DNA of 28,949 nt from JAYPAN01 sp038123715 (lineage in GTDB: Bacteria > Pseudomonadota > Alphaproteobacteria > RS24): positions 1 through 28,949 of the forward strand of contig JAYPAN010000021.1 in assembly GCA_038123715.1 (NCBI GenBank), given 5' to 3'. Below the pieces are notes generated by a model. That model saw only the letters and a program-made list of their open reading frames with translations. It made no database searches and was not told the origin of the DNA. Below, one piece after another: positions 6,994 to 14,419 of the stretch. Both the position numbers and the translations under genes were made by a program. Position 1 is the stretch's first letter; each line of letters opens with the position of its first letter.

Positions 6994-7452
6994 TTAAACG
7001 TTTTGACGCGCCGAGGATAACAGACCGGCAATCATAGCGCGGTCAATTTCCAAAACCAATTCGTAAGTATCATCACCTGCCGGATTGATACGCACAGTGC
7101 GCGCGCCGCGAATAATACCGCTGACCACGCCCCGGAATGTGTCATTCTGCACCATCAAATCGACAACTGTTGTATTGCCGTCAACTTTCAGGCCGTGAAT
7201 CTGCTCGGCCAAATCGCGCATGGCCGACATGCGGGCGGCGCGAATGGCCATCAACCGACGCTGGGCATCGGTTTTGCCGGGCTGGGTAGAAATCACCGCA
7301 TAACCAATGGCGGTAATGGTCGCAATTTTGCTGACATCAACTTCCGAACCGAATCCGGCAAAGCCGCGCTTGCCAAATCCAAAGCCGGAACAGGCGGTCA
7401 GCACGGTTACGGCTAGACCGACGCTCAAGATATTTCGTATGGCTCGTGACAT
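6994..7452 (-). CDS. flgP: FlgP-like outer-membrane lipoprotein (LPP20 family)
   Basis: FlgP-type lipoproteins form an outer basal-body disk or H ring in Vibrio and Campylobacter. The start I prefer is the ATG at 7450-7452 (MSRAIRNILSVGLAV), with GGAG six bases upstream; an ATG two codons earlier is possible. The lipobox LTAC gives an acylated cysteine at about residue 20. The core reads ITAIGYAVISTQPGKTDAQR, then MAIRAARMSAMRDLAEQIHG, then VVSGIIRGARTVRI, the LPP20/FlgP pattern. It is the first gene of a seven-gene minus-strand run, with a sigma-54 promoter at 7495-7510. Confidence 0.83.
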   Translation of the reverse strand: MSRAIRNILSVGLAVTVLTACSGFGFGKRGFAGFGSEVDVSKIATITAIGYAVISTQPGKTDAQRRLMAIRAARMSAMRDLAEQIHGLKVDGNTTVVDLMVQNDTFRGVVSGIIRGARTVRINPAGDDTYELVLEIDRAMIAGLLSSARQNV

Positions 7453-7494
7453 GTTCATCTCCAATGCACGCTAACAAATCTGTCGCCGGAGTGA

Positions 7495-7510
7495 TGCATT
7501 ATTCGTGCCA
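7495..7510 (-). promoter_or_regulatory. Sigma-54 promoter for the flgP operon
   Basis: The minus strand reads TGGCACGAATAATGCA, a full TGGCACG -24 box and TGCA at -12 with GG-N10-GC spacing. The predicted start near 7484 leaves about 30 bases before the flgP ATG. Confidence 0.85.
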
Positions 7511-7601
7511 ATCGACACAAGACACTGTAATCGGCTCAATCGCCGCCGCATCCTCTCATCAGCCGACAGCTTTTACGGCCATAAGACGCCGCCACACATA
7601 A

Positions 7602-7617
7602 TGGCACGCTTTTTGCC
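7602..7617 (+). promoter_or_regulatory. Sigma-54 promoter for the flhA operon
   Basis: TGGCACGCTTTTTGCC matches the -24/-12 consensus TGGCACG-N4-TTGC with exact GG-N10-GC spacing. The predicted start near 7628 is about 50 bases before the small ORF and 150 before flhA. Confidence 0.88.
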
Positions 7618-7676
7618 TCTTATCCCCATGAGACAGTCGCCCGCGCCCAATTTATGGCCGGGCAAAGGAGAGGAAA

Positions 7677-7790
7677 ATGGCGGCTTTGCTGGGGTTTTTG
7701 AGTGATTTCCCGTGTGACGACACGGCACAAGCGACAAAAAACCGACAATTTGGCGTCATTGCAGGAAAGGATAGGCTGTCATGGAAATGA
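7677..7790 (+). CDS. Possible 37-codon leader ORF upstream of flhA
   Basis: An ATG at 7677 follows a strong ribosome site (AAGGAGAGG, 7665-7673) and opens 37 codons starting MAALLGFLSDFPCDD, ending at TGA 7788-7790. It therefore overlaps the first ten bases of flhA and covers the flhA ribosome site (AGGAAAGG, 7763-7770), an arrangement suited to translational coupling. It lies just downstream of the sigma-54 promoter, so it should be transcribed. I know no homologue, and an ORF this short can occur by chance; the strong ribosome site and the overlap are the only support. Confidence 0.42.
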   Translation: MAALLGFLSDFPCDDTAQATKNRQFGVIAGKDRLSWK

Positions 7791-9886
7791 CACTACGCCG
7801 TTTCGGGCTTGATGACCCGCGCGCTATTTTGACAGGCACAGTGCTGCCTATCGGGATTTTGGCGCTTATTGCCATGATGGTGCTGCCCCTGCCCGCCTTG
7901 TTACTGGATGTTTTCTTTGTTTCCAACATTCTGGTTTCCCTGCTGATATTGATGGTGGCGATTAACACATTCCGCCCGCTTGATTTTTCCTCCTTCCCGT
8001 CGCTTTTGCTGATTGCCACAATTTTGCGCCTTGGCTTGAATGTCGCCTCGACCCGGATTGTGCTGGGCAATGGTCATGAAGGCACGGATGCCGCCGGTGA
8101 GGTAATTGAAGCCTTTGGCGAGTTTGTGATTTCCGGCAATTATGCGGTCGGTATTTTTGTCTTTATTATTCTGATTATCATCAATCTGGTGGTGATTACG
8201 CGCGGCGCCGGCCGCGTGTCGGAAGTTTCCGCCCGCTTCACCCTTGACGCCATGCCCGGCAAACAAATGGCGATTGACGCTGATTTGAATGCCGGTGTTC
8301 TCAGCACGGAAGAAGCCGCCAATCGGCGCGAAGAAATTGCCAAAGAGGCTGATTTTTACGGCGCAATGGATGGCGCGTCCAAATTCGTCAAGGGCGATGC
8401 GGTGGCTGCGCTGCTGATTTTGGCGATAAATATCATTGGCGGGCTGATTATCGGGCTGGCACAGCATGATATGGCGTTGTCGCAAGCGGCTGAAATATAT
8501 GTCTTGCTGTCGATTGGTGACGGGCTGGTCGCGCAAATCCCCTCTTTGTTGCTGGCCATTGCCACTGCCATTATTGTCACCCGCGTCTCCTCTACTCAAA
8601 ACATGGCCGCCCATATTGGTCGTCAGGTCAGCCTGTCGAGCGCTTGGATTCCGGTGGTCGCGGTGATGACGCTGATTGGCTTTGTGCCGGGCATGCCGAA
8701 TTTCCTGTTTCTCGCCGGTGCGGCGATTGCCGGTCTGGCCGCTTATTTTGTGCGGCGCACCGAAAAAACCACCCAAGCCGCCGAAGTGCAGGCTGAGGTT
8801 GAAGCCGAAACAGTTGAGGAGTCGCCTGATAAAATAGACTTGTCCGAAATTGCCGATAATGCGCCGATTTCCATTCAAATTGGCTATGGGCTGGTCGAAA
8901 TGGTCGATGAAAATGTCGGCGGGCCGCTGGTCAATCGCATTACCGGTATTCGCAAGCAAGTGTCGCGGTCGCTCGGTTTTGTTGTGCCTGCCGTGCGGAT
9001 ACGCGATGATTTGACCCTTGATGCCAATCAATATCGCGTTCGCGTCGGCCAGACCATTGTCGGTGAGGATGAGATTTTCCCCAATCGCAAATTGGCCATT
9101 CCCGGCGATACCAGCCAAATAAAACTCGACGGCTTATCGGTTAAAGACCCGACTTTCGGCATGGATGCAGTATGGATTCGCAATGAACAGGAAGCCGAGG
9201 CGGAGGCTGGTGGCTATGTGGTGGTCGCGCCAGAATCGGTTATGGCCACTCATGTCAGCCATTTGCTTTACAAATATGCCAGCGAGTTTTTCGGTCAGGA
9301 TGATGTTCAAGCACTGCTCGACAATCTGTCGCAAAGCGCGCCCAATCTGGTGGAAAGCGTCGTGCCGAAGCTGGTGGCACTGCATGAATTGACCAATATA
9401 TTGCGCCAATTGCTCAAGGAGCGTGTGCCAATCAGCGATTTACGGCGTATCCTTGAAGCACTGCCGCCATTGGTTGCGCGCAATCTGTCGCAAATGGAAA
9501 TTGCCGAGGCGCTGCGCCCGGAGCTGGCCGGTCTGCTGATTCAACAAGTCGCCCCGCTTAACACCGCACTGCCGGTGATTACACTGGAAGGCGATTTGGA
9601 GCATATGCTGATTAATATGGCGCGCCAGTCCGGTGATCAGGAGCTGGTGCTGGATAATCGTCTGGCCGAACAATTGCTGCAAACAATGACCCAGACAACC
9701 GAGCAATTATCAGCCGAAGGCCGACAGGCCGTGCTGGTGGTCTCGCCGCATATTCGCCGCCAATTCGCCCATATTGTGCGCCAGCACCTCGATGACATGA
9801 TTGTGCTGTCCTTCAATGAATTGCCGGAGAGCCGGAAAATTGATGTGGTTGCCACAATCGGCGCCGATGACCCGCAAAATGATTGA
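7781..9886 (+). CDS. flhA: Flagellar type III export gate protein FlhA
   Basis: FlhA is the nonameric inner-membrane export gate of the flagellar type III apparatus; its cytoplasmic ring docks chaperone-substrate complexes. The 701-residue protein has about eight membrane segments in its first ~330 residues. The FHIPEP family signature (GRVSEVSARFTLDAMPGKQMAIDADLN, roughly residues 145-170) is intact. A Glu-rich linker follows, then the large cytoplasmic domain from ~350. Length and layout are standard. ATG 7781 has AGGAAAGG upstream. It heads the operon flhA-flhF-flhG-fliA, the same order as in Vibrio and Pseudomonas, downstream of a consensus sigma-54 promoter. Confidence 0.97.
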   Translation: MEMTLRRFGLDDPRAILTGTVLPIGILALIAMMVLPLPALLLDVFFVSNILVSLLILMVAINTFRPLDFSSFPSLLLIATILRLGLNVASTRIVLGNGHEGTDAAGEVIEAFGEFVISGNYAVGIFVFIILIIINLVVITRGAGRVSEVSARFTLDAMPGKQMAIDADLNAGVLSTEEAANRREEIAKEADFYGAMDGASKFVKGDAVAALLILAINIIGGLIIGLAQHDMALSQAAEIYVLLSIGDGLVAQIPSLLLAIATAIIVTRVSSTQNMAAHIGRQVSLSSAWIPVVAVMTLIGFVPGMPNFLFLAGAAIAGLAAYFVRRTEKTTQAAEVQAEVEAETVEESPDKIDLSEIADNAPISIQIGYGLVEMVDENVGGPLVNRITGIRKQVSRSLGFVVPAVRIRDDLTLDANQYRVRVGQTIVGEDEIFPNRKLAIPGDTSQIKLDGLSVKDPTFGMDAVWIRNEQEAEAEAGGYVVVAPESVMATHVSHLLYKYASEFFGQDDVQALLDNLSQSAPNLVESVVPKLVALHELTNILRQLLKERVPISDLRRILEALPPLVARNLSQMEIAEALRPELAGLLIQQVAPLNTALPVITLEGDLEHMLINMARQSGDQELVLDNRLAEQLLQTMTQTTEQLSAEGRQAVLVVSPHIRRQFAHIVRQHLDDMIVLSFNELPESRKIDVVATIGADDPQND

Positions 9887-9907
9887 TAGAGTGGAAAGGT
9901 AAACGCT

Positions 9908-11095
9908 ATGACAACATTGACATTTGTGGCCGAGGACAGCGCAACCGCGCTGGAACAGGCGGCTCGAAAATTCGGCGATAATTGCTATATTCTGTCAACC
10001 GTCAAACGCGGCGACAAGGTGGAAATCAGCGCTACCGACAATCAGCTTGAAGCCATTGGTAAAAGTGGCAAAAGCGGCAATCGGCGCAAGCCCAAGCGTT
10101 ATATTGATGTATTTGCCGATGCTGGCATTGATATGAGCAAGCCCCCGCGCCCGACCGATTGGCCGAAAGCGGAAGCCGCCGACAAAGCCGCCCCGAAAGA
10201 TATCACCCCGACCCTGCAAGCATCCGTGTTTGGCGATGTGTTCAATGAACATAAAGGCGATGCCGGTGAACGCATGGTGCGCGAATTGCGCGAGATGAAA
10301 CAATTGCTGACCGGCATGGTGCTGACCGATGAAGTGGGTTTAAGCAATGATTTGGGGCTGTCAACGCCGGTGCGTCTGCGCCAGGCCGGATTTTCCGACC
10401 CGTTGGTGCAGAGCCTTCGTCACAGCTATCGCGAGCTTGATTTCGATGCCGGACGCGAGCGCTTTCTGGCGCATCTTGCCGCCGAGCTGGCCGGTGACAC
10501 GGATATGCTGTCGGCGATGACAGCACCGGTTCTCGTGGTGATTGGCGGCCATGGGGCGGGTAAGTCATTGCTGGCCGGCAAGCTGGCCGCGCATATTCTC
10601 GAACATGGCGGCGAATTGCCGGTCACATTGGGCGAATTATCCTCCTGCGCGGTGGCAAATCAGGACAATCTCGGCAAGTTTGCCCGCCTGCTCAACCTGC
10701 CGGTCACGCGCTTTGACGAAGCCGGTTTTGTTGATGCGGTCAGTGGCATTGGCGAGCAGGTGATTATTGAAGCCGGATGCAATCCGGAAAGCGTGGTCGC
10801 GCTGGTCACGGCCTTGCGCGACAAGCTCAATCGCGATGCGGTTCAAGTGGTGCTGGCTTTGCCGGGCAGTTCCAATCGGGCGATGATTATGCGGCAAATG
10901 AAATTATTCGGAAAATTAAAGCCGCTGGTCGCGCTGACCAAGCTGGATGAGTGCGACATGACAGCGGCTGAGTTTTCCGCCCTGTATGAAAGCGGCGCGA
11001 AGCTGGGTCTTATTACCGGCTCGCAAGCCATGATTGATGCACTGGCGATTGCAACACAGCCGCCAATAGCGCAATATCTCATGGAGAATTGTTAG
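9908..11095 (+). CDS. flhF: Flagellar SRP-type GTPase FlhF (divergent)
   Basis: FlhF is an SRP-family GTPase that sets the place and number of polar flagella. The 395-residue protein has the FlhF N terminus (AARKFGDNCYILSTVKRGDKVEI), a variable linker, and a GTPase domain from ~200. The P-loop is GGHGAGKS at ~213-220, and the TKLDE guanine-specificity motif is at ~344. In place of the usual DTAGR (G3) motif it has IIEAGCN at ~285, so the catalytic Asp and following residues are changed. GTP hydrolysis may be weak or altered; that is inference. The position between flhA and flhG makes the identity firm despite the divergence. Confidence 0.88.
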   Translation: MTTLTFVAEDSATALEQAARKFGDNCYILSTVKRGDKVEISATDNQLEAIGKSGKSGNRRKPKRYIDVFADAGIDMSKPPRPTDWPKAEAADKAAPKDITPTLQASVFGDVFNEHKGDAGERMVRELREMKQLLTGMVLTDEVGLSNDLGLSTPVRLRQAGFSDPLVQSLRHSYRELDFDAGRERFLAHLAAELAGDTDMLSAMTAPVLVVIGGHGAGKSLLAGKLAAHILEHGGELPVTLGELSSCAVANQDNLGKFARLLNLPVTRFDEAGFVDAVSGIGEQVIIEAGCNPESVVALVTALRDKLNRDAVQVVLALPGSSNRAMIMRQMKLFGKLKPLVALTKLDECDMTAAEFSALYESGAKLGLITGSQAMIDALAIATQPPIAQYLMENC

Positions 11096-11128
11096 TCTTA
11101 CTGAGTCGTTTGTTCGAGGTCGCGTTTC

Positions 11129-11926
11129 ATGCCCCTTTCAATAGCAATTGCCAGCGGAAAAGGCGGTGTTGGGAAAACCAGCATTGCGATAAATATCGCT
11201 TTGGCTTTGCAGTCAAGCGGCTGGCGCACCTGCCTTTTGGACACGGATTTCGGCGTCGCCAATGCCCATATTCTGCTTGGTATTGACCCGGAATTTTCAA
11301 TTGGTGACTTTCTCGAAGGCGAGAAAAGTTTTGATGCTCTGTGCAGCAAAGGGCCGCTTGGCGTGCAGTTTATTTCCGGCGGCAGCGCCAATGTGAACAT
11401 TCTCAATCTCGACACGGCGACACGCTTCAACATTATCCGCGCCACCGAATCGCTGGTCGGCAAAATGGACGCGCTGGTGGTCGATGTGCCAGCCGGTGCT
11501 TCCGACGCGACGCTTGATTTTGTGTCGGCGGCAGACAATCAGGTGGTTGTGCTGGTCGGTGAGCCAACCAGCTTTATGGATGCTTATTCGCTTATCAAGG
11601 CGGCGCATTTGGAAAAGCAGGTCAATCATTTTCATATTGTCGTCAATATGGCCAATTCGGAGGCCGAAGCGCATGACCATTTCAACCGGTTTCGCAACAT
11701 CACCGCCCGCTTTCTTGATGTGCAATTGACTTTGGCCGGGTTTCTGCCCTTTTCAAACAGTCTGCGTCGCTCGGTGATTGACCGCAAACCGACTTTTCTT
11801 GCCAATCCCAAATCGCGCGAGTCGCTGGCGATTCAGACCATTGCGACCTCGCTGATGAAACGCGGCGACCACAGCCCCGAAGGAATTCGCTTTTTCGGCG
11901 TCGATAATGATGACGGGGGATCGTAA
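11129..11926 (+). CDS. flhG: MinD-like ATPase FlhG (FleN/YlxH), flagellar number regulator
   Basis: FlhG counteracts FlhF and limits flagellar number. The 265-residue protein has a deviant Walker A motif GKGGVGKTS at residues 10-18 (IASGKGGVGKT), DTDFGVANAHILLG at ~39-52, and the Walker B-like VVDVPAGASD at ~117. These are MinD/ParA features; the signature lysine (GKGG) is present. The C terminus lacks an obvious long amphipathic MinD helix. It follows flhF by 33 bases, and its TAA overlaps the fliA ATG by one base (TAATG), which suggests coupled translation. Confidence 0.93.
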   Translation: MPLSIAIASGKGGVGKTSIAINIALALQSSGWRTCLLDTDFGVANAHILLGIDPEFSIGDFLEGEKSFDALCSKGPLGVQFISGGSANVNILNLDTATRFNIIRATESLVGKMDALVVDVPAGASDATLDFVSAADNQVVVLVGEPTSFMDAYSLIKAAHLEKQVNHFHIVVNMANSEAEAHDHFNRFRNITARFLDVQLTLAGFLPFSNSLRRSVIDRKPTFLANPKSRESLAIQTIATSLMKRGDHSPEGIRFFGVDNDDGGS

Positions 11927-12642
11927 TGCGCCCCTATCAGCAGCCACAGGATGATGTAGAGACGCTTGTCAAAGACCATCTTGGGCTGGTGCGAAAAATC
12001 GCTTGGCATGTTTACGGGCGCGTTCATTCCTCAATTGAAGTCGAGGATTTGATTCAAATCGGTTATGTCGGGCTTATCACCTCGGCGCAAAAATACTCAC
12101 CGCAAGAAGGCGCATCTTTTGCCGGATATGCTTCCATGCGGATACGCGGCGCGATGGTTGACCATTTGCGAAAAAGTTCAAATCTGTGCCGCACCACAAT
12201 TTTGATGCGGAAACGCTTTCAAAAGGCGGAAGAAACCCTGACCGCCAAGCTCGGTCGCTTGCCCAATAATGATGAAATGTCCGAACATATGCAACTCGAC
12301 ATGCCGGAATTGCTGGAATGGCAACATGCTTTCGCCGCCAATGTGCATGACTCGCTTGACGATGTGTATGATGATTTTTCCATCATCTTCGCCGATGGTA
12401 AGGATTCGCCGGAAGAACAGCTTTCCGACCAGGATTTACGCAATATGCTGCGCGATGCGCTGACCACATTGCCGGAAAAGGAAGCGTTGGTTATCCAGCT
12501 TTTTTATGTCGAAGAATTAAACGTCTATGAAATCGCCGAAGTGCTTGAAGTGACTTCCGGTCGCGTGTCGCAAATCAAGAAATCAGCCGTGCGCCGGTTG
12601 CGCGAGGCGATTGAAGAACGCCAAGCCCAAGAGATGTTCTGA
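11926..12642 (+). CDS. fliA: RNA polymerase sigma-28 factor FliA
   Basis: FliA directs transcription of late flagellar genes. The 238-residue protein has region 2 (DLIQIGYVGLITSAQKYSPQEGASFAGYASMRIRGAMVDHLRK, ~40-82), region 3 (KRFQKAEETLTAKLGRLPNNDEM), and region 4 with a helix-turn-helix (NVYEIAEVLEVTSGRVSQIKKSAVRRL). The length is typical for sigma-28, shorter than RpoD or RpoH. It is coupled to flhG at its start and to an unknown gene at its stop. Its likely target promoter lies at 13944-13970, and its inhibitor FlgM is at 4153-4443. Confidence 0.95.
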   Translation: MRPYQQPQDDVETLVKDHLGLVRKIAWHVYGRVHSSIEVEDLIQIGYVGLITSAQKYSPQEGASFAGYASMRIRGAMVDHLRKSSNLCRTTILMRKRFQKAEETLTAKLGRLPNNDEMSEHMQLDMPELLEWQHAFAANVHDSLDDVYDDFSIIFADGKDSPEEQLSDQDLRNMLRDALTTLPEKEALVIQLFYVEELNVYEIAEVLEVTSGRVSQIKKSAVRRLREAIEERQAQEMF

Positions 12643-13052
12643 TGGCGTCGGAATGGATACCCACAAAAGCAATTCAAATGTCGGTGCAATCGGCTGAATT
12701 GCAGCTTATCGGCTTTGGCGCGGAGCCGGAACTCAATATGACATGCAGCCTGATAAACATTGCGCGCGGCCATTGCCATTTGAACATCAAGCAGCGCAAT
12801 GGCGATATCAGCTTCGGGGCGGGCAGCCTGCATATCCCGATGGACAGGCCGGTCATTAAGGGCGATATCGGGCTTGTGCCGGAGGCTTTTTTCCGGCTGT
12901 GTGATTGTGTGAAAGGCAGCCATCCGCGTCCGGTCACGCTGGTAGCCGCGCTTGAAACCGAGCTGGCGGTTTCCGTGCAGGGCGATTTGAAAATTGACCG
13001 CCCGATGACGCTGGATATCAACGATATTTCTTGGATTGTGCCTTTATCATAG
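12642..13052 (+). CDS. Unknown 136-residue protein coupled to fliA
   Basis: I do not recognise this protein. Its ATG overlaps the fliA stop (TGATG), so it is the last gene of the flhA operon and is probably translated by coupling. There is no signal peptide or membrane segment. It looks beta-rich, with alternating strands such as AELQLIGFGAEPELNMTCSL and a second ELAVSVQGDLKIDRPMTL. Four cysteines occur (TCSL, GHCH, LCDC). A role in flagellar regulation or assembly is suggested only by position. It ends 21 bases from the convergent flgF/G-like gene. Confidence 0.6.
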   Translation: MASEWIPTKAIQMSVQSAELQLIGFGAEPELNMTCSLINIARGHCHLNIKQRNGDISFGAGSLHIPMDRPVIKGDIGLVPEAFFRLCDCVKGSHPRPVTLVAALETELAVSVQGDLKIDRPMTLDINDISWIVPLS

Positions 13053-13073
13053 GGCGTTGATTGCCTGACAAAG

Positions 13074-13859
13074 CTATGAGGTGAATTTACGCACCGCCTC
13101 AACATCGCTTTGCACCATGCGCGATACAGCAGAAAACGCCTGTTGCGAACGCAGCAGCATGGTCATTTCTTCGGTCAAATCGACATTGGAAGTTTCAATA
13201 TAGCCCGATTGCAGATTGCCTGCCCCCTGATCCAAAGGACGGGTAAAGACCGGTGCGCCGGATTCTCTGGTTTCAAGGAAGAAATTACGGCCTTCGGCCT
13301 TTAACGCGCCGGGGTCGCGGAATTGCGCCAATGTCAACTCACCAATATTGACAACAAAATCTTGCCCGTAAGTGGCCTCAATGAGACCGCTATCCTTGAC
13401 ATCCACTTTTGACAGGCGACGCTCCTGATTATTATTGTCCAAAACCGCAAAGGGCAGCCGGATAGGCTCCAAATCCGTGGACATATATTGATAGCCTTCC
13501 GAAGTGACCAGCAGCCCGTCCGCCGTCAGCTCAATCGCCCCATTGCGCGTATAGCGCATCATGTCATCGCCATTTTGTTTTTTGACCGCAAACATGCCAT
13601 TGCCATTGACCGCCAAATCAAGGGCAGCGCCGGTTGCCCGGAACGACCCCTGCTCATGGGCGCGGCGCGGCTCATATTGGCGCACACCGAGGCCGGGCTT
13701 GACATCTTGCATGCCGCCGGACAATTCACCGCCGTAAATATCGCTGAACATGGCGCGGCTGCGTTTGAAGCCGGCCGATGACGCATTGGCGATATTATTG
13801 GAAATCACAGCGATTTCCTGCATGGTGGCGCGCATTCCGGTTTTGGCGACTGGTAGCAT
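13074..13859 (-). CDS. Flagellar rod/hook family protein (FlgF/FlgG-like), standalone
   Basis: This 261-residue protein of the FlgE/F/G family builds axial flagellar structures. The N terminus has ISNNIANASSAGFKRSRAMF, the centre has LDLAVNGNGMFAV and YTRNGAIELTADG, and the C terminus has LQSGYIETSNVDLTEEMTMLLRSQQAFSAVSRM, the terminal helix. Length fits FlgG (about 260) and FlgF (about 250). The ETSNVD end resembles FlgG, but the MLPVAKTGMRATMQEI start is unusual for FlgG. It stands alone between convergent and divergent genes rather than in a flgF-flgG pair, so it could be either or an extra paralogue. A degenerate sigma-54 site lies upstream. Confidence 0.85.
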   Translation of the reverse strand: MLPVAKTGMRATMQEIAVISNNIANASSAGFKRSRAMFSDIYGGELSGGMQDVKPGLGVRQYEPRRAHEQGSFRATGAALDLAVNGNGMFAVKKQNGDDMMRYTRNGAIELTADGLLVTSEGYQYMSTDLEPIRLPFAVLDNNNQERRLSKVDVKDSGLIEATYGQDFVVNIGELTLAQFRDPGALKAEGRNFFLETRESGAPVFTRPLDQGAGNLQSGYIETSNVDLTEEMTMLLRSQQAFSAVSRMVQSDVEAVRKFTS

Positions 13860-13888
13860 GATGCAACTCCTAGAACTCGCCGTAAATG

Positions 13889-13904
13889 TTCAATTTCCGT
13901 GCCA
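13889..13904 (-). promoter_or_regulatory. Degenerate sigma-54-like site upstream of the FlgF/G-like gene
   Basis: The minus strand reads TGGCACGGAAATTGAA. The -24 box is perfect, but the -12 GC is GA. Distance to the ATG at 13859 (about 30 bases) is right for a promoter. Activity is uncertain because the changed base is normally conserved. Confidence 0.4.
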
Positions 13905-13943
13905 AAACCAATGGATAATTGCATTTTCCATTCAGGCAGGGGC

Positions 13944-13970
13944 TAAAAATTATTGCGTTTTCGCCGATAA
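13944..13970 (+). promoter_or_regulatory. Perfect sigma-28 (FliA) promoter
   Basis: TAAA at 13944-13947, a 15-base spacer, then GCCGATAA at 13963-13970. This is the exact textbook sigma-28 consensus. The predicted start near 13977 is about 55 bases before the GTG at 14032. The only gene set it can drive is the four-gene run to 15751. Confidence 0.88.
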
Positions 13971-14031
13971 AGACCTTGCGTGCGAAGCGGTTCGCTCGGT
14001 AAAAACAAATGAGTATTGAGTGAGGTAGATT

Positions 14032-14418
14032 GTGTCCGAAAGCGAGTCCCGCGCCCTTGTGCCGGTGGCCAATAAGCCACCCGCCACTGTCAAGCGTCAA
14101 ACAGATATCCAGCCGCTTGCCCTGTTGAATGGCAGGCTGCATATCGAAAACCGTGAACAAGTGCGCCAATATCTGCCGGAAATACTCGGTCGCGTGCTGG
14201 CGCGCGTGTGGATTGACAATGATTTCCACACGGAGTTTTCAGGTGACCCGCAAGCCACATTGGAAAAGCACGGCCTGTCCTTGCCCGCTTCCATGTCGAT
14301 TGAATATGAAAAACCCAATACCAACCGGCCGCGCATTGTTGTTTATGAGCGTCCGGAAGGCTCCAAATTCAAAATGCGGATATTCTATTTGCAGCTTGTC
14401 ATGATGGCCGGTCGCTGA
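14032..14418 (+). CDS. Nitrile-hydratase-leader-like (NHLP-like) small protein, first gene of sigma-28 operon
   Basis: This 128-residue protein has a GTG start, with GAGGT eight bases upstream. After a disordered N terminus, residues ~50-105 read RVLARVWIDNDFHTEFSGDP, then ATLEKHGLSLPASMSIEYE and PRIVVYERP. This resembles the N-terminal region of nitrile hydratase alpha and the NHLP class of peptide leaders (aromatic-x-D-x-x-F, DP-x-A-x-L, G-x-x-LP). There is no metal-binding Cys motif, no cysteine at all and no double-glycine cleavage site, so it is neither the enzyme nor an obvious RiPP precursor. The tail (KFKMRIFYLQLVMMAGR) is hydrophobic and basic. The function is unknown; the sigma-28 promoter suggests late flagellar-stage expression. 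Confidence 0.62.
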   Translation: MSESESRALVPVANKPPATVKRQTDIQPLALLNGRLHIENREQVRQYLPEILGRVLARVWIDNDFHTEFSGDPQATLEKHGLSLPASMSIEYEKPNTNRPRIVVYERPEGSKFKMRIFYLQLVMMAGR

Positions 14419-14419
14419 G

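Larger units (their letters stand above)
7453..7780. other. Divergent flagellar intergenic region
   Basis: The 328 bases between flgP and flhA hold two divergent sigma-54-type promoters (7495-7510 minus, 7602-7617 plus) about 92 bases apart, and a 37-codon ORF (7677-7790). I saw no longer gene. Sites for a sigma-54 activator are expected near here, but I could not recognise one. Confidence 0.8.

Noticed and set aside
8829..8858. TAAA ... GCCGATAA inside flhA as a second sigma-28 promoter
   Set aside because: The spacer is 18 bases rather than 15 and it lies within coding sequence.
7901..9118. 405-residue antisense ORF opposite flhA
   Set aside because: Composition is that of a shadow frame of a strongly coding gene; flhA itself is certain.
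14032..14418. Nitrile hydratase alpha subunit
   Set aside because: The Cys-rich metal-binding motif is absent and the protein is far too short.
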